Positions 9,029-20,097 of a DNA stretch of 64,000 bases are shown here, in pieces. The position numbers were made by a program, and so were the translations under genes. The notes beneath the pieces were generated by a model. The model had not been told where the DNA came from. It did no database searches and worked only from the letters and a program-made list of their open reading frames with translations. Positions within the stretch are counted from its first letter, which is position 1, and every line of letters starts with the position of its first letter. The stretch covers positions 1,922,001 to 1,986,000 of the forward strand of contig NZ_CP016170.1 of assembly GCF_001676705.1 (NCBI RefSeq), read 5' to 3'. This stretch comes from Bordetella bronchialis (lineage in GTDB: Bacteria; Pseudomonadota; Gammaproteobacteria; Burkholderiales; Burkholderiaceae_B).

Positions 9029-10567
9029 TCAGATGACCAGCTCGATCAGGAAAGGCCCCTTGCGCCGGTTGGCGGTGGCGAAGAGATCGGCGAACTTGTC
9101 CATGGTGTCGGCCTGCGCGGCTTCCACGCCCATGCCGTTGGCGATCTTCACCCATTCCAGATCGGGACGGGTCAGGTCCAGCATATCCATGGCCGTCTTG
9201 CCGGCGGCCGCACCGACCCCTTGCAGCTCGCCCAGCAGGATGGCGTACTTCCTGTTGGCCAGGATGACCGTGGTCACGTCCAGCTGTTCGCGGGCCTGGG
9301 TCCATAGCGCCTGGACGGTGTACATCGCCGAACCGTCCGCCTGCAGCGAGACGATGCGTCGGCCCGGCGCGCCCAGGGCCGCGCCCGTGGCCAGGGGCAG
9401 GCCGTTGCCGATGGCGCCGCCGGTTATCTGCAGCCAGTCGTGCGGCACGGTGTTCGCCGTGCCGGGGTAGAAGGCGCGGCCGAAGCTTACGCCTTCGTCG
9501 ACGATGACCGCGTTCGCGGGCAGCAGCGCGGCCACGGTCTGGGCCACGGCTTCGGAGGTGACGGCGCCGCGCGCGGGCTCCAGCGCGATACGCTCGGTGA
9601 CCGGCGCGGGGACACGCGCATCCAGGGCATCGGCCAGCCGGGACAGGGCGTCCAGGGCGTCCTGGTCCTCGCGCGCCAGGACGTGCACCACGCAGTCTTC
9701 CGGGTACATTACGGCGGGCTTGTCGGGATAGGCGAAGAACGCCACCGGCGCCTTGGCGCCCACCAGGATCAGGTGCTTGACGCCCTTGAGCGCGGCGACG
9801 GCGGGTTCCACTGCATACGGCAGGCGCGCGACCGGATAGCGGCCGGCGCCCCGTTCGACACGGCGATTGGACGTGGGCGCCATGACGCGCGCACCGGTTT
9901 TATGCGCGATGCGTCCGGCCGCGGCCAGCGGCGCTTCGCGCAGCGCCGCATTGCCCACGAACAGCACGGCCGGTTCGCCCGCGCGCAGCACGCGCGCGAT
10001 CGCCGCGACGGCGCCTTCGTCGACGCACGCAGCGGGCGGGGGCGCCAGCGGTTCGGCGACGACGCCGCCGGCATTCCAGCAGGTGTCCGAAGGCGCGATC
10101 AGCGTGGCGATCTGGCCCGGTGCCGTGCGCGCCGCCTGCACGGCGGCCGCGGCGTCGCGGCCTATGGTGGCGGCATCGGTGGCGGTGCGCGTCCACGCGG
10201 AAACAGGGCGTGCCCAACCTTCCGTGTCCGCCGTCAACGGCGCGTCCAGCGGGCGATGATGCGTGGCCTGGTCGCCGACGATGTTGACGATGGGGGAATT
10301 CGCGCGGCGCGCATTGTGCAGGTTCGCCAGCCCGTTGGCCAGCCCCGGTCCGCAATGCAGCAGCGTGGCGGCCGGCTTGTCGGCCATGCGGGCATAGCCG
10401 TCCGCCGCGCCGGTGACGACGCCTTCGGCCAGCGCCAGTACGCAGTGCATGCCGGGAATGCGGTCCAGCGCGGAGACGAAGTGCATCTCGCTGGTGCCAG
10501 GGTTGGCGAAGCAGGTATCGATGCCGCTTTTCAGCAGCGTATGGACCAGACTTTCGGCGCCGTTCAT
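9029..10567 (-). CDS. ThDP-dependent enzyme, acetolactate synthase/benzoylformate decarboxylase-like
   Basis: This is a 512-residue member of the pyruvate oxidase/decarboxylase superfamily. The N-terminal Pyr domain carries the catalytic glutamate in LALAEGVVTGAADGYARM (Glu48), which activates thiamine diphosphate. The C-terminal PP domain carries ADGSAMYTVQ followed ~24 residues later by ANRKYAIL, the metal/diphosphate-binding motif (GDGX-N type, here with Ala for the first Gly). The length is shorter than biosynthetic IlvB (~570 aa), and no ilvN small subunit is near, so a catabolic or unknown 2-keto acid lyase/decarboxylase role is likelier than branched-chain synthesis. The frame is open upstream to 10765; the ATG at 10567 gives the canonical N-terminus MNGAESLVHTLL. 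It lies 124 bp downstream of queH on the same strand. Confidence 0.85.
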   Translation of the reverse strand: MNGAESLVHTLLKSGIDTCFANPGTSEMHFVSALDRIPGMHCVLALAEGVVTGAADGYARMADKPAATLLHCGPGLANGLANLHNARRANSPIVNIVGDQATHHRPLDAPLTADTEGWARPVSAWTRTATDAATIGRDAAAAVQAARTAPGQIATLIAPSDTCWNAGGVVAEPLAPPPAACVDEGAVAAIARVLRAGEPAVLFVGNAALREAPLAAAGRIAHKTGARVMAPTSNRRVERGAGRYPVARLPYAVEPAVAALKGVKHLILVGAKAPVAFFAYPDKPAVMYPEDCVVHVLAREDQDALDALSRLADALDARVPAPVTERIALEPARGAVTSEAVAQTVAALLPANAVIVDEGVSFGRAFYPGTANTVPHDWLQITGGAIGNGLPLATGAALGAPGRRIVSLQADGSAMYTVQALWTQAREQLDVTTVILANRKYAILLGELQGVGAAAGKTAMDMLDLTRPDLEWVKIANGMGVEAAQADTMDKFADLFATANRRKGPFLIELVI

Positions 10568-10691
10568 AGTGTCCTCAAGGTTGCGGGCGGGGTCGAGGAC
10601 AAAGTGTACGCCGCACGGCGCGCCGCGAATGTCTCCAGGGTGCCGGCCTGTCCGGTCCCCATGCCGGGGCCGTTGCCCGTGGCGATGGGAA

Positions 10692-11411
10692 TCAGGGCGT
10701 ATCCGGCGTGGCGGCGGTCGCCGGCGTATCGTCCGCCAGCAGCGTTTCCTGCCTGACGGGGCCATCCTTGCCGTAGAACTTCACGCCGATGTAGATGCGT
10801 TCGCGGCCCTGGGCGCGCCGATGGCGGTTGGTGTCGCGCAGGGAATACACGCAGCCGCAGTATTCCTGCTGGTAGAAGTTTTCGCGCTTGCTGATTTCTA
10901 TCATGCGCTGCGAACCGCCGCCCTTGCGCCAGTTGTAGGTCCAGTAGACCAGCTCGGGATAACGCGCCGCGGCCCGTTCGCCGCAGCCGTTGATCTGGTT
11001 CATGTCCTTCCAGCGCGAGATGCCCAGCGAACTGGTGATCGTGTCGAAGCCGTGCTCGTGGGCGTACAGCGCCGTGCGCTCGAAACGCATGTCGAAGCAG
11101 GCCGTGCAGCGGATGCCGCGCTCGGGCTCGTTTTCCATGCCCTTGACGCGCTCGAACCAGTTGTCCATGTCGTAGTCGGCGTCGATGAACTCGATGCCAT
11201 GCCTTTCCGCGAAGCGGATGTTTTCCTGCTTGCGGATTTCGTACTCTTTGACCGGATGGATGTTCGGGTTGTAGAAGTAGATCGCGTAATCGATGCCCGA
11301 GGCGTGCATGGCTTCCATGACTTCGCCGGAACAGGGCGCGCAACAGGAGTGCAGCAGCACCTTGCGGCGGCCTTCGGGCAATTGCAGGACGGGGCGGACG
11401 AGTTCGGACAT
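10692..11411 (-). CDS. queH: epoxyqueuosine reductase QueH
   Basis: The protein has 239 residues and catalyses the last step of queuosine tRNA modification, reduction of epoxyqueuosine to queuosine in the anticodon of GUN tRNAs. It is a non-homologous replacement for cobalamin-dependent QueG. Family signatures are [10 protein letters not shown] near the N-terminus (Cys23, Cys24, Cys27), YNPNIHP, the RCTACFDMR cysteine pair and YCGCVYSL. These cysteines bind the 4Fe-4S cluster and the second metal. The start at 11411 gives the conserved N-terminus with the CC motif at about residue 23; the longer open frame is not needed. It is 34 bp downstream of glnE, so probably co-transcribed. Confidence 0.93.
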   Translation of the reverse strand: MSELVRPVLQLPEGRRKVLLHSCCAPCSGEVMEAMHASGIDYAIYFYNPNIHPVKEYEIRKQENIRFAERHGIEFIDADYDMDNWFERVKGMENEPERGIRCTACFDMRFERTALYAHEHGFDTITSSLGISRWKDMNQINGCGERAAARYPELVYWTYNWRKGGGSQRMIEISKRENFYQQEYCGCVYSLRDTNRHRRAQGRERIYIGVKFYGKDGPVRQETLLADDTPATAATPDTP

Positions 11412-11445
11412 GGCTCGATTATAGGGCGACTCCCCCGCGCGACGC

Positions 11446-14400
11446 TCAGGCGTGTGCGGCCGGCTCGTCCCCCAATACCGCGTTCCAGAGCAGCACCACG
11501 GCGTCCCGTTCCGCGTCCAGGACGCCGGGTTCGACCCGCGCTTTTTCCTGGCCCTGCAGCCGGATCTGGTGCTGCATCCTGCGCAGGGTGCGATAGGCAT
11601 CGGCTGCGCGGGCGGCCACCGCCGGATCGACCAGGCCTTCGCGCGCCGCGATGCCCAGCAGCGCGATATTGCCCAGATTGCCGACCAGCACCGGATGCGC
11701 CGCCGCTTGCGTCAGCACCAGGTACTGGGTCACGAACTCGACGTCCACCATGCCGCCGCGGTCGTGCTTCAAGTCGAACTTGTCGGTCTTGTTGGGATGT
11801 CCCGCGCTGATCTTCTCGCGCATGGCAAGCACTTCGGCGCGCACCTTCGCGGCGTCGCGCGGCTGCAGCAGGATCTCCTTGCGCACGGCCTCGAAACGGG
11901 CGCCCACGCCGGGGTCGCCGGCGGCAAAGCGCGCCCGCGTCAGCGCCTGGTGCTCCCATACCCAGGCGTGCTTGCGTTGGTATTCGGCGAATCCTTCCAC
12001 CGATACCGCCAGCAGCCCCGCGTCGCCGTCGGGACGCAGGCGCAGGTCGATTTCGTACAGGCGTCCGGACGAAGTCATGGTGGACAGCCAGGATGCCATG
12101 CGCCGCCCCAGCTTGGCGTATACCTCGGCGGCGTCCTCGCGCGGGTCATCGTAGAGGAACACCAGGTCCAGGTCGGAAACGTAGCCCAGCTCCTTGCCGC
12201 CCAGCTTGCCATAGGCCACCACGGCGAAGCGCGGTTCCGCCCCCGGCAGCTTGTTGACCAGGGGCCAGACGCGCCGCAGCGTCTCGGCCAGCAGCATGTC
12301 GGCCAGGGCGGACAGCTGGTCCGCCAGTTTTTCGACCGTCAGTTCGCCTTCCAGGTCCTGGGCGAGAAGCTGGAAGCTGGCCTGGCGCTGCACGTCGCGC
12401 ATCAGGTTCATCTGCCGCTCGATGTCGGGGCTGCCGTCGGGCAGCAGGCAGGCGTCCAGATCCGCGCGCTGCTGGCGCGCCATCGCGCCGAAGTCCAGCG
12501 GCTCGTGCAGCGTGCGCCAATCGATCAGGCTGTCCAGCAGCAGCGGGTGCTGAGTCAGGTATTGGGCCGCCCAGGGGCTGGCCGCCATCATGCGTGCGAT
12601 GCGCGCCAGCGTGTCGGGGTATTCGGCCAGCAGCGCCAGGTAGGCGCTGCGTTGCGCGATGGCTTCGATGAGGTCGAACAGGCGCACCGCGGCGGCGGCC
12701 GGCGCGCCGGTGCGGGCGGCCGCCCGCAGCGTCATGGGCAGCAGGGTGTCGACCCGCTGGCGGCTGGTGTGCGGCAGGGTGCGCAGTCGCGGACTATCCA
12801 GCAGGGCGCGCGCGCGGTTGGACAACTGCGCGGCGTCCTCGCCGAACAGGGCGTGGATTTCGTCGAGCAGCGCGGATTCCGGATCCGTCTCGGCATCCGC
12901 GCCGTTGCCGCCCGGGACATGGCGGCCGCCGTTCGCCTCGCCCGGACGGGCCGGGCGCGCGCCGGCCGCGGCGCCCGGCCCCGAAGCGGCGCTCCGCGCG
13001 CCGTCCGGGCCGTTCGTCGGCTGGGGATTTCTCGATGCCCCGGCGCCGCCGTCACCGTCGCCCACGCCGGCCAGGCGAAATGCGTTGCGGAAGGTTTCCT
13101 CGACAAAGCCCCGGTGTTCCGCCAGCGTGCGTTCGAAGGCGTCCGGGTCCATGCGCAGGGCGGCGGCCAGTCCGGCCCGCTGGGCCGGCTCGGCAGGCAG
13201 CAGGTGGGTCTGCTCGTCCTCGCGGTATTGCAGGGCATGTTCGACGCGGCGCAGGAAACGGTACGCGGCTTCCAGGCGCTGGGCGTCCTGCGGCGGGATC
13301 AGGCCGGCCTCGCGCTCGCAGTGCAGGGCCGGCAACAAGCCCCGCACCTGCAGCGCCGGCATGCGGCCGCCGCGTATCAGTTGCGAGAGCTGCACCACGA
13401 ATTCGATTTCGCGGATACCGCCTTCGCCCAGCTTGATGTTCAGCGCGCTGTCCATGCCGTTGCGCGCCAGCGCCCGTCTTTCCCAATCCAGCCGGATGCG
13501 TTCGCGCAGCGCGCGCAGCGCCGCCAGGGCATCGAAATCGAAGTACTTGCGGTACACGAAGGGCTGCCGCAGGCTTTCCATGTGCCGCAGATGGGGTTCC
13601 GGATCGCTGCCGGCGAAGGCCCGGGCCGGCATGGGGCGGGCTTTCAGCCAGGCATAGCGCTCCCATTCGCGTCCTTGCCCGACCAGGTAATGTTCCAGCG
13701 CGTCCAGGCTCCAGGCCAGCGGGCCGCCGTCGCCGTCCGGGCGCAGCCGCAGGTCGGTGCGGAAGACATGGCCGTTGGCATCGCGTTCCGACAGCACGGG
13801 CATCATGCGCTGCGTCAGCCGGCCGTAGAACTCGTGGTTGCTCAGGCGGCGGGGGCCGGGCGTTTCGCCTTCCTCGCCGTACAGCATGACCAGGTCGATG
13901 TCAGAGGAGACGTTCAGCTCCTGGCCGCCGAGCTTGCCCATGCCCATGATCAGCATTTCCTGCGGCGCGCCGGTCGTCGGGTCGATGGGCGCGCCGTGCA
14001 CGCCCGCCAGGTCGGTGGCCACGCTGCGGTAGGCCTCGGCCACCGCCAGGTCGGCCAGCGCCGTCATGGCGCCGACCACTTCCTCCAGGCTGGCCGCGCC
14101 GGCCAGGTCCCGCACCATCAGGGCGCAGAAGACACGTTCGCGCAGGCGCCGCAGCACCGCGCGGCATTCGGCCACCGGCAGGGTCTCGGCCTGGGTGCCC
14201 GCCAGCGCATCCCGCCACGTCCGCAGGACCGCCGGGGTCAATGCCTGCGTCACGCCCTCATCGCGCAGCCACGCGTGCAGGTCCGGCCGCGCATCGAGCG
14301 CGCGGCGCAAGTGGCCCGACCAGGCCAGCGCGACGTCGAAGGCTATCGCGCCCGCGGCGGACGACGCCGGCGAGATGGCAGACGGAGAAGTGGCGGACTG

Positions 14401-14451
14401 CGAAGCGGCGGCCGGCGAACCGGCGGCCGGTGTGCGGGAAGAGGTCGACAT
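11446..14451 (-). CDS. glnE: bifunctional glutamine synthetase adenylyltransferase/deadenylylase
   Basis: GlnE (1001 residues) adenylylates glutamine synthetase when nitrogen is plentiful and removes AMP when it is scarce, guided by PII. Two nucleotidyltransferase domains are visible. The N-terminal deadenylylase has [16 protein letters not shown] at about 172-187. The C-terminal adenylyltransferase has [16 protein letters not shown] at about 745-760. Each shows the paired Asp of the polymerase-beta fold. The protein is ~50 residues longer than the family norm: a Ser/Ala-rich N-terminus (first ~35 residues) and a Gly/Ala/Pro/Asn-rich insert at about 463-520 account for this. The start codon is therefore uncertain; a later start near residue 35 would lose only low-complexity sequence. 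It is divergent from yhdP with 86 bp between. Confidence 0.95.
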   Translation of the reverse strand: MSTSSRTPAAGSPAAASQSATSPSAISPASSAAGAIAFDVALAWSGHLRRALDARPDLHAWLRDEGVTQALTPAVLRTWRDALAGTQAETLPVAECRAVLRRLRERVFCALMVRDLAGAASLEEVVGAMTALADLAVAEAYRSVATDLAGVHGAPIDPTTGAPQEMLIMGMGKLGGQELNVSSDIDLVMLYGEEGETPGPRRLSNHEFYGRLTQRMMPVLSERDANGHVFRTDLRLRPDGDGGPLAWSLDALEHYLVGQGREWERYAWLKARPMPARAFAGSDPEPHLRHMESLRQPFVYRKYFDFDALAALRALRERIRLDWERRALARNGMDSALNIKLGEGGIREIEFVVQLSQLIRGGRMPALQVRGLLPALHCEREAGLIPPQDAQRLEAAYRFLRRVEHALQYREDEQTHLLPAEPAQRAGLAAALRMDPDAFERTLAEHRGFVEETFRNAFRLAGVGDGDGGAGASRNPQPTNGPDGARSAASGPGAAAGARPARPGEANGGRHVPGGNGADAETDPESALLDEIHALFGEDAAQLSNRARALLDSPRLRTLPHTSRQRVDTLLPMTLRAAARTGAPAAAAVRLFDLIEAIAQRSAYLALLAEYPDTLARIARMMAASPWAAQYLTQHPLLLDSLIDWRTLHEPLDFGAMARQQRADLDACLLPDGSPDIERQMNLMRDVQRQASFQLLAQDLEGELTVEKLADQLSALADMLLAETLRRVWPLVNKLPGAEPRFAVVAYGKLGGKELGYVSDLDLVFLYDDPREDAAEVYAKLGRRMASWLSTMTSSGRLYEIDLRLRPDGDAGLLAVSVEGFAEYQRKHAWVWEHQALTRARFAAGDPGVGARFEAVRKEILLQPRDAAKVRAEVLAMREKISAGHPNKTDKFDLKHDRGGMVDVEFVTQYLVLTQAAAHPVLVGNLGNIALLGIAAREGLVDPAVAARAADAYRTLRRMQHQIRLQGQEKARVEPGVLDAERDAVVLLWNAVLGDEPAAHA

Positions 14452-14476
14452 AGATAGATAAAAATCGCGCAGACGC

Positions 14477-14492
14477 CCCGAAACATTTCGGG
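14477..14492. promoter_or_regulatory. perfect 7-bp inverted repeat between glnE and yhdP
   Basis: CCCGAAA (14477-14483) and TTTCGGG (14486-14492) are exact inverse complements around a 2-bp spacer, in the 86-bp divergent intergenic region. TATAAG at 14493-14498 follows directly and could be the -10 of yhdP. The symmetric site is thus placed where a dimeric regulator could govern yhdP, glnE or both. No known operator is recognised. Confidence 0.4.
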
Positions 14493-14537
14493 TATAAGGG
14501 GACGATACCGCAAGACCTCTTTCCCCGCTAAATAAAC

Positions 14538-17500
14538 GTGCGTGTGCCCTTCAAAATCCTCCGCGGTCTGCTCTGGAGTCTCTGGATCATTTATGTCGCC
14601 GCCGCGGTGGGTCTGCTGGGGCTGCGCTATTTCGTGCTGCCGCGCATCGATCAGTGGCGCCCGCAGATCGAACAGTACGCCAGCCAGACGCTGGGCGCTC
14701 CGGTGCGCATCGGCCACATCGCGGCCGATTGGCGCGGCCTCAATCCCAGGCTGACCCTGGCGGGCGTGGAAATCGCCGACGGCCAGGGCGACCCGGTGCT
14801 GACCCTGCCGGCGGTGGATGCGGTGCTCGCCTGGCGCAGCCTGTTGAACCGCGAGCCGCGGCTGGTGTTCCTGCAGGCCGACGGGCTGGACCTTACCGTG
14901 CGCCGCGACCGCGACGACCGCCTGTGGGTAGCGGGACTATCCATCGATCTTGCGGGTTCCGGGCAGGACGACGCCAGCCGGTCGGTGGCCTTGCGGTGGC
15001 TGGCGCGCCAACGTGAAATCGTGCTGCGCCATGCCACGGTGCGCTGGATCGACGAGTCGCGCGCGGCGCCGGAACTGACGCTGCAGGATGCCAGCCTGGT
15101 GATGCTCAATGGCGCGCTGTCGCATCGTTTCGCCCTGCAGGCCCGGCCGCCCGCCGCACTGGCAGCCGGCCTCACGGTGCGCGGAGAGGTCGAGCGCTCG
15201 CTGTTCAACCGCCACCCCATGGACTTCGCCAGCTGGCATGGGCAGGTCTACGCCGAGCTGGCGGATGGCGAGCCTACCGCCTGGCGGCCCTGGCTGGATA
15301 TGCCGCCGCTGCAAGGCCGCATGGCGGCCCGCGCCTGGATGCAGGTCGACGGCCGCAAGCTCGGCGCGGTGACGCTGGACCTGGTCGCGCGCCAGTTGGG
15401 CTGGCGCTGGCAGGACGGCGTCGCCGCATCGGCCGGCACGGTCCGCGCCCGCCTGGAAGGCCTGCCCGGCGACCTGGCCAGGGCCGGCCAATATCCCGCC
15501 CTGGCGCGCAGCGCGGACGGCGCGGGGCTGGCGCTGCGCGGGCAGGCGGCGGAGGTTCGCGCCGACCTGCCCGGTATCTTCGAACAACCCCGGCTGGCGC
15601 TGGACACGGCCCGGCTGGACACCACCGTGCGGCGCGCGCCCAACGGCGTCCTTGGCATGGACCTGCGCGACCTGCAGGCCGCCAACGGCGACCTGGACCT
15701 GCGCCTGCAGGGCAAATGGGAAGCCCGCGGCGAGACCGATGCCGGCACCGCGGACGTCCGGGGCACTTTGCGGCGCGCCACCATGAGCGCCATTCACCGC
15801 TATCTGCCCCTGACCGTATCGCAGGACGCCCGCGAATGGCTGGCCACCGGCCTGCAGGCGGGCGTCGTCCGCGATGCCGGCCTGGTCCTGCGGGGAGACC
15901 TGAACCAGTTTCCCTTTTCGCGGCCGGAGCAGGGCGGCCGCTTCCATATCGGCGGGCAGTTCATAGGCGCGACGGTGGACTACGCCCCCGCGACGCGGGA
16001 CCGCAAGGCCTGGCCGGCGATACTGGGCCTGGACGGCAGTTTCGCCATCGATGGCGCGGCGCTTACCCTGGACGGCAAGCCCGGGGGCATCCTGCGTCCG
16101 GCCGACGTGCGCGATACGCCGCTGCAGCTGGGCGCGATCAAGGCCGGTATCCCGGATATGGAGAACGACGCCGAGCTCTACCTGCAGGGCGAGGTGCGGG
16201 GTCCCGTGCCCGCTTTTCTCTCCACGGCGAACGCCACGCCCCTGGGCGCCTTGCTGGAGAACCGCCTGGCGCAGTCCCGCGGTACGGGCGAGTGGGATGT
16301 GGCGCTCGCGCTGCATGTTCCGCTGCGGCATACCGACGACACCACCGTGCAGGGCTCGCTGTCCTTCAACGACAACGACTTCACCCTGTATCCCCGGCTG
16401 CCCGCGCTCACGCAGCTGCGCGGCATGCTGGAATTCACGGAGGAAGACCTGCGGGCGCGCGACGTACAGGCCCAGTTCCTGGGCGGCCCCCTGACCATCA
16501 ACGGCAGCCTGCTGGACACGCGCAACGGCTTGCGCTTCGACGGCCAGGTCAGCGCGGCGGGGCTCGCGCAGTTGGTGCGCGCCCCGGCGATGTCGCGCTT
16601 CTCCGGGCGCACCGCGGTGCGCGGCAAGTTGCTCTACATCCGTGGCGGGCGCGTGGACGTTTCGCTGGAGTCGGACCTGGCTGGCATGGCCATCGATATG
16701 CCCGCGCCGGTCGGCAAGACCGCCGCCGCGACGCTGCCCCTGCGCGTGCAATGGAGCCCGGCGACCAATGCCGGCAGCCGCGACCGCGACTGGCTGACCG
16801 CCAGCCTGGGCCAGAACATCAATCTATTGCTGGAACGCGATCCCGCCGAAAAGCGCTGGACGTTCGCGCGCGGCGCGCTGGGCGCCAACCAGCCCGCGAC
16901 CCTGCCCGCGCAGGGGCTCAGCCTGCGCCTGCAATTGCCCGATCTGGACGTGGACGCGTGGCAGGACGTGGCGGACGGTTTCGATCCGCCCCCCGCGCCA
17001 GCCAAGGGCAAGCGCGCGGCCGATACGCCGCTGCTGCCACCGCCGGACGTGATTTCCATGGAGACCCCGCGGCTGCGCGTGGCGGGCGTGACGCTGAACG
17101 ACCTCAAGCTCTATGCCGTGCGCCCCGAGCCCGCCCAGTGGCGCGTCGATATCCAGTCCAAACAGGCCGCCGGTTCAGTTACGTGGCGCGAGGCTTCCGG
17201 CGCGATCGCCGGGCAGGTCAGCGCCCGCTTCAAATACCTGTCCTTCGGTGAGGAAGGCCATGAAAAAGCCGCGGACGATACCTCGTCGGGCGACGACCTG
17301 AAAGATATCCCCGCGGTCGACCTGCAAGCCGACGTGCTGCGCTTCTATGGCAAGGACCTGGGCAGCCTGCGCGTGGTCGGCACCAATGTCGAGCGCGGCC
17401 AACGCTGGCGGCTGGATACGCTGCGCATCGCCAACGACGACGCCTCGCTGGACGCCACGGGCACCTGGCGGCTCAGCGGCCCGGAACGCGGCTTGTCGGT

Positions 17501-18179
17501 GGATGCTTCCGCCAAATGGAGCGACTTCGGCAAGCTGCTGGCACGGTTGGGCTGGCCGGACATGGCGGCCGGGGGCGCCGGAACGGCGGAGGGCAAACTC
17601 ACCTGGTATGACCTGCCGTGGTCGCAAAATGTGGCGGGTATAGACGGCAACCTGAAGCTGCGCATGGACAAGGGCCGGCTCATCCACGTGAATTCCCGCA
17701 CGGCGCGCCTGCTGGAACTGCTGTCCATGCAATCCCTGCAGCGCCTGGCCAAGCTGGAATTGAATCCGGCGAACCTGTTCCGCGACGGCTTTCCCTTCGA
17801 CACCATACGCGCCCGCTTCAATGTATCGAAGGGCCTGATACGCACGGACGACTACAAGGTGAACGGCCCGGTCGCCACGATCGTGCTGTCCGGCACGACC
17901 AGCATCATCGATGAAACCTGGGACCTGAAGGCCGTGGTGGTGCCCAATCTGGATGCCAGCGGCGCCGCGGTGGCCACGGCGCTGGCCGTGAACCCGCTGC
18001 TGGGCCTGGGCGCCTTCGTGACGCAATGGCTGCTGAAATACCCCCTGGCCCGGGCGATGACCGTGCAATACGCGGTCACCGGCCCCTGGAGCGACCCCAA
18101 GGTCGCCCCCATCGAGGGCCCGCTCCCCACCAGCCCCGCATCCGAAGCCGCAATACCCAAGGACCCCATCGAGCATTGA
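14538..18179 (+). CDS. yhdP: YhdP family AsmA-like envelope protein
   Basis: The protein has 1213 residues, with one N-terminal membrane anchor (about residues 10-33) followed by a very long periplasmic beta-rich region. YhdP belongs to the AsmA-like group of bridge-type lipid transporters, which carry phospholipid from inner to outer membrane in Gram-negative bacteria. The DUF3971/AsmA C-terminal portion is recognisable near residues 1030-1170 ([29 protein letters not shown]). The start is GTG at 14538; a second GTG two codons later is equally possible. Length matches the family (~1270 aa in E. coli). It is transcribed alone, divergent from glnE and convergent with rho, and ends just before the 18213-18426 repeats. 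Confidence 0.93.
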   Translation: MRVPFKILRGLLWSLWIIYVAAAVGLLGLRYFVLPRIDQWRPQIEQYASQTLGAPVRIGHIAADWRGLNPRLTLAGVEIADGQGDPVLTLPAVDAVLAWRSLLNREPRLVFLQADGLDLTVRRDRDDRLWVAGLSIDLAGSGQDDASRSVALRWLARQREIVLRHATVRWIDESRAAPELTLQDASLVMLNGALSHRFALQARPPAALAAGLTVRGEVERSLFNRHPMDFASWHGQVYAELADGEPTAWRPWLDMPPLQGRMAARAWMQVDGRKLGAVTLDLVARQLGWRWQDGVAASAGTVRARLEGLPGDLARAGQYPALARSADGAGLALRGQAAEVRADLPGIFEQPRLALDTARLDTTVRRAPNGVLGMDLRDLQAANGDLDLRLQGKWEARGETDAGTADVRGTLRRATMSAIHRYLPLTVSQDAREWLATGLQAGVVRDAGLVLRGDLNQFPFSRPEQGGRFHIGGQFIGATVDYAPATRDRKAWPAILGLDGSFAIDGAALTLDGKPGGILRPADVRDTPLQLGAIKAGIPDMENDAELYLQGEVRGPVPAFLSTANATPLGALLENRLAQSRGTGEWDVALALHVPLRHTDDTTVQGSLSFNDNDFTLYPRLPALTQLRGMLEFTEEDLRARDVQAQFLGGPLTINGSLLDTRNGLRFDGQVSAAGLAQLVRAPAMSRFSGRTAVRGKLLYIRGGRVDVSLESDLAGMAIDMPAPVGKTAAATLPLRVQWSPATNAGSRDRDWLTASLGQNINLLLERDPAEKRWTFARGALGANQPATLPAQGLSLRLQLPDLDVDAWQDVADGFDPPPAPAKGKRAADTPLLPPPDVISMETPRLRVAGVTLNDLKLYAVRPEPAQWRVDIQSKQAAGSVTWREASGAIAGQVSARFKYLSFGEEGHEKAADDTSSGDDLKDIPAVDLQADVLRFYGKDLGSLRVVGTNVERGQRWRLDTLRIANDDASLDATGTWRLSGPERGLSVDASAKWSDFGKLLARLGWPDMAAGGAGTAEGKLTWYDLPWSQNVAGIDGNLKLRMDKGRLIHVNSRTARLLELLSMQSLQRLAKLELNPANLFRDGFPFDTIRARFNVSKGLIRTDDYKVNGPVATIVLSGTTSIIDETWDLKAVVVPNLDASGAAVATALAVNPLLGLGAFVTQWLLKYPLARAMTVQYAVTGPWSDPKVAPIEGPLPTSPASEAAIPKDPIEH

Positions 18180-18212
18180 TAAAACTAGGGATAGGCACTG
18201 CCATCTTTGCAC

Positions 18213-18309
18213 AAAAACAGGTGCCTCCCAGACCCAGGACGCGCGGATCCGGCTCCGCCGGTCTGCAGCGTCGCCCCCCTTGAGGGGGGAAGCGCGCAGC
18301 GCTTCGGAG
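18213..18309. repeat. direct repeat copy 1 with nested hairpins
   Basis: This ~97-bp unit begins AAAAACAGGTGCCTCCCAGA. It contains two hairpins: CCCCCC-TTGA-GGGGGG (18274-18289) and AAGCGC-GCA-GCGCTT (18290-18304). A second copy starts 116 bp further on. It lies between the convergent genes yhdP and rho and probably acts as a bidirectional terminator as well as a dispersed intergenic repeat. Confidence 0.8.
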
Positions 18310-18328
18310 GGGAGCCTCCCCCTCCGCA

Positions 18329-18426
18329 AAAAACAGGTGCCTCCCAGACCCAGGACGCGCGGATCCGGCTCCGCCGGTCCGCTAGCGTCGCCCCCCTTGA
18401 GGGGGGAAGCGCGCAGCGCTTCGGGG
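18329..18426. repeat. direct repeat copy 2 with nested hairpins
   Basis: This is the second copy of the unit at 18213. The first ~50 bp are identical and a small insertion/substitution follows (CGCTAGCG for TGCAGCG). The same hairpins are present at 18391-18406 and 18407-18421. It ends 7 bp before the rho stop codon, so the hairpins sit at the 3' end of the rho message. Confidence 0.8.
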
Positions 18427-18433
18427 GGTGGAC

Positions 18434-19690
18434 CTACTTCTTCATCATGTCGAAGAATTCGGCGTTGGTCTTCGTCGCGCGCATCTTGTCCAGGATGAAT
18501 TCCATGGCCTGGATTTCGTCCATGTCGTGGATGAATTTGCGCAGTACCCAGACCTTCTGCAGCAGTTCGGGCTTGATCAGCAGCTCTTCGCGGCGGGTGC
18601 CCGACTTGTTCAGGTTGATGGACGGGTAGACCCGCTTTTCCGCCAGGCGGCGTTCCAGGTGGACTTCCGAGTTGCCGGTGCCCTTGAATTCTTCGTAGAT
18701 GACTTCGTCCATCCGGCTGCCGGTTTCGATCAGGGCCGTACCGATGATGGTAAGGGAACCGCCTTCTTCCACGTTGCGCGCGGCGCCGAAGAAGCGCTTG
18801 GGGCGCTGCAGGGCATTGGCGTCCACGCCGCCGGTCAGCACCTTGCCCGAGGCTGGCACGACCGTGTTGTAGGCGCGCGCCAGGCGGGTGATGGAGTCCA
18901 GCAGGATCACCACGTCTTTCTTGAGTTCCACCAGGCGCTTGGCTTTTTCGATGACCATTTCGGCCACCTGCACGTGGCGCGTCGCCGGTTCGTCGAAGGT
19001 GGAGGCGACCACTTCGCCGCGCACGGTGCGCTGCATTTCCGTCACTTCTTCCGGGCGTTCGTCCACCAGCAGGACGATCATGACCGCGTCGGGGAAGTTG
19101 GTGGTGATGGCGTGCGCGATGTGCTGCATCATCACCGTCTTGCCCGACTTGGGGCTGGCGACGATCAGTCCGCGCTGGCCCTTGCCGATGGGCGCAAAGA
19201 TGTCCAGGATGCGGCCGGTCAGGTTTTCCTCGCTCTTGATGTCCCGTTCCAGCCGCATCGCCTGGTTGGGATGCAGCGGCGTCAGGTTCTCGAACATGAT
19301 CCGATGCTTGATCGCCTCGGGCGGCAGTCCGTTGACCTTGTCGACCTTCACCAGCGCGAAATAACGCTCGCCGTCCTTGGGCGTACGCACCTCGCCCTCG
19401 ATGGAATCGCCCGTATGCAGATTGAAGCGGCGGATCTGCGAGGGGGAAATATAGATGTCGTCGGTGCTCGCCAGGTACGAGGTGTCCGGCGACCGCAGGA
19501 AACCGAAGCCGTCCGGCAGGACTTCCAGCACGCCGTCGCCGAAGATCTGCTCGCCCTGTTTGGCGCGCTTCTTCATGATGGCGAACATCAGCTCCTGCTT
19601 GCGCAGGCGATTGGCGTTCTCGATTTCCAGGGAGGCGGCCAGTTCCAGCAATTTGGAGACGTGTTGCGCCTTTAGTTCATTCAGGTGCAT
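18434..19690 (-). CDS. rho: transcription termination factor Rho
   Basis: Rho (418 residues) is the hexameric RNA-dependent ATPase that ends transcription of untranslated RNA. The N-terminal helical bundle and cold-shock-like RNA-binding domain cover about 1-130 ([29 protein letters not shown]). The ATPase domain follows, with Walker A SPKSGKT and the Q-loop and R-loop region. Length is the same as E. coli Rho (419 aa), with no insertion in the RNA-binding domain. It follows trxA on the same strand after an 80-bp gap, the trxA-rho order known from enterobacteria. Its 3' end abuts the repeats at 18213-18426. Confidence 0.99.
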   Translation of the reverse strand: MHLNELKAQHVSKLLELAASLEIENANRLRKQELMFAIMKKRAKQGEQIFGDGVLEVLPDGFGFLRSPDTSYLASTDDIYISPSQIRRFNLHTGDSIEGEVRTPKDGERYFALVKVDKVNGLPPEAIKHRIMFENLTPLHPNQAMRLERDIKSEENLTGRILDIFAPIGKGQRGLIVASPKSGKTVMMQHIAHAITTNFPDAVMIVLLVDERPEEVTEMQRTVRGEVVASTFDEPATRHVQVAEMVIEKAKRLVELKKDVVILLDSITRLARAYNTVVPASGKVLTGGVDANALQRPKRFFGAARNVEEGGSLTIIGTALIETGSRMDEVIYEEFKGTGNSEVHLERRLAEKRVYPSINLNKSGTRREELLIKPELLQKVWVLRKFIHDMDEIQAMEFILDKMRATKTNAEFFDMMKK

Positions 19691-19770
19691 TGCGTTGAAT
19701 TATCGGGGGAAGGAAAGAGGAAGGGGGCGGCGGGCCACGGACGGGCCCGCGCGACGGGAGCGAACGCTGA

Positions 19771-20097
19771 TTACAAGGCGCTGTCCAGGAAGGCGGTGAG
19801 TTGGGATTTCGACAGGGCACCGACCTTGGTCGCGGCGGCCTTGCCGTCCTTGAAGAGCATCAGCGTGGGGATGCCGCGGATGCCGTACTTGGCCGGCGTG
19901 TCGCCGTTTTCGTCCACGTTCAGCTTGGCGATGGTGATGCGCCCGGCGTATTCCTTGGCGACTTCTTCCAGGATGGGGGCGATCATCTTGCAGGGGCCGC
20001 ACCATTCGGCCCAGTAGTCGACCAGCACGGGGAGGTCGGCCTTCAAAACGTCGGCATCGAAGCTGGCGTCGCTGACATGCTTGATTTGGTCACTCAT
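19771..20097 (-). CDS. trxA: thioredoxin 1
   Basis: The protein has 108 residues and is a cytoplasmic dithiol-disulfide reductant kept reduced by thioredoxin reductase. The active site WCGPCK has redox cysteines at 33 and 36; the buried Asp (YWAEW region) and the cis-proline loop (GIPTLMLF) are present. Length and motif spacing equal E. coli TrxA. It is the first gene of a trxA-rho unit, divergent from parE. Confidence 0.98.
   Translation of the reverse strand: MSDQIKHVSDASFDADVLKADLPVLVDYWAEWCGPCKMIAPILEEVAKEYAGRITIAKLNVDENGDTPAKYGIRGIPTLMLFKDGKAAATKVGALSKSQLTAFLDSAL

Noticed and set aside
11452..14457. 1001-codon open frame on the plus strand exactly opposite glnE
   Set aside because: It mirrors the glnE codon frame in high-GC DNA, has no known motif and no ribosome site; glnE has two diagnostic catalytic motifs.
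18213..18426. CRISPR-like repeats
   Set aside because: Only two long copies with internal hairpins, no regular short spacers and no cas genes.
18207..18629. short plus-strand open frame across the repeats and the end of rho
   Set aside because: It is made of the repeat sequence and antisense rho; no coding signal.
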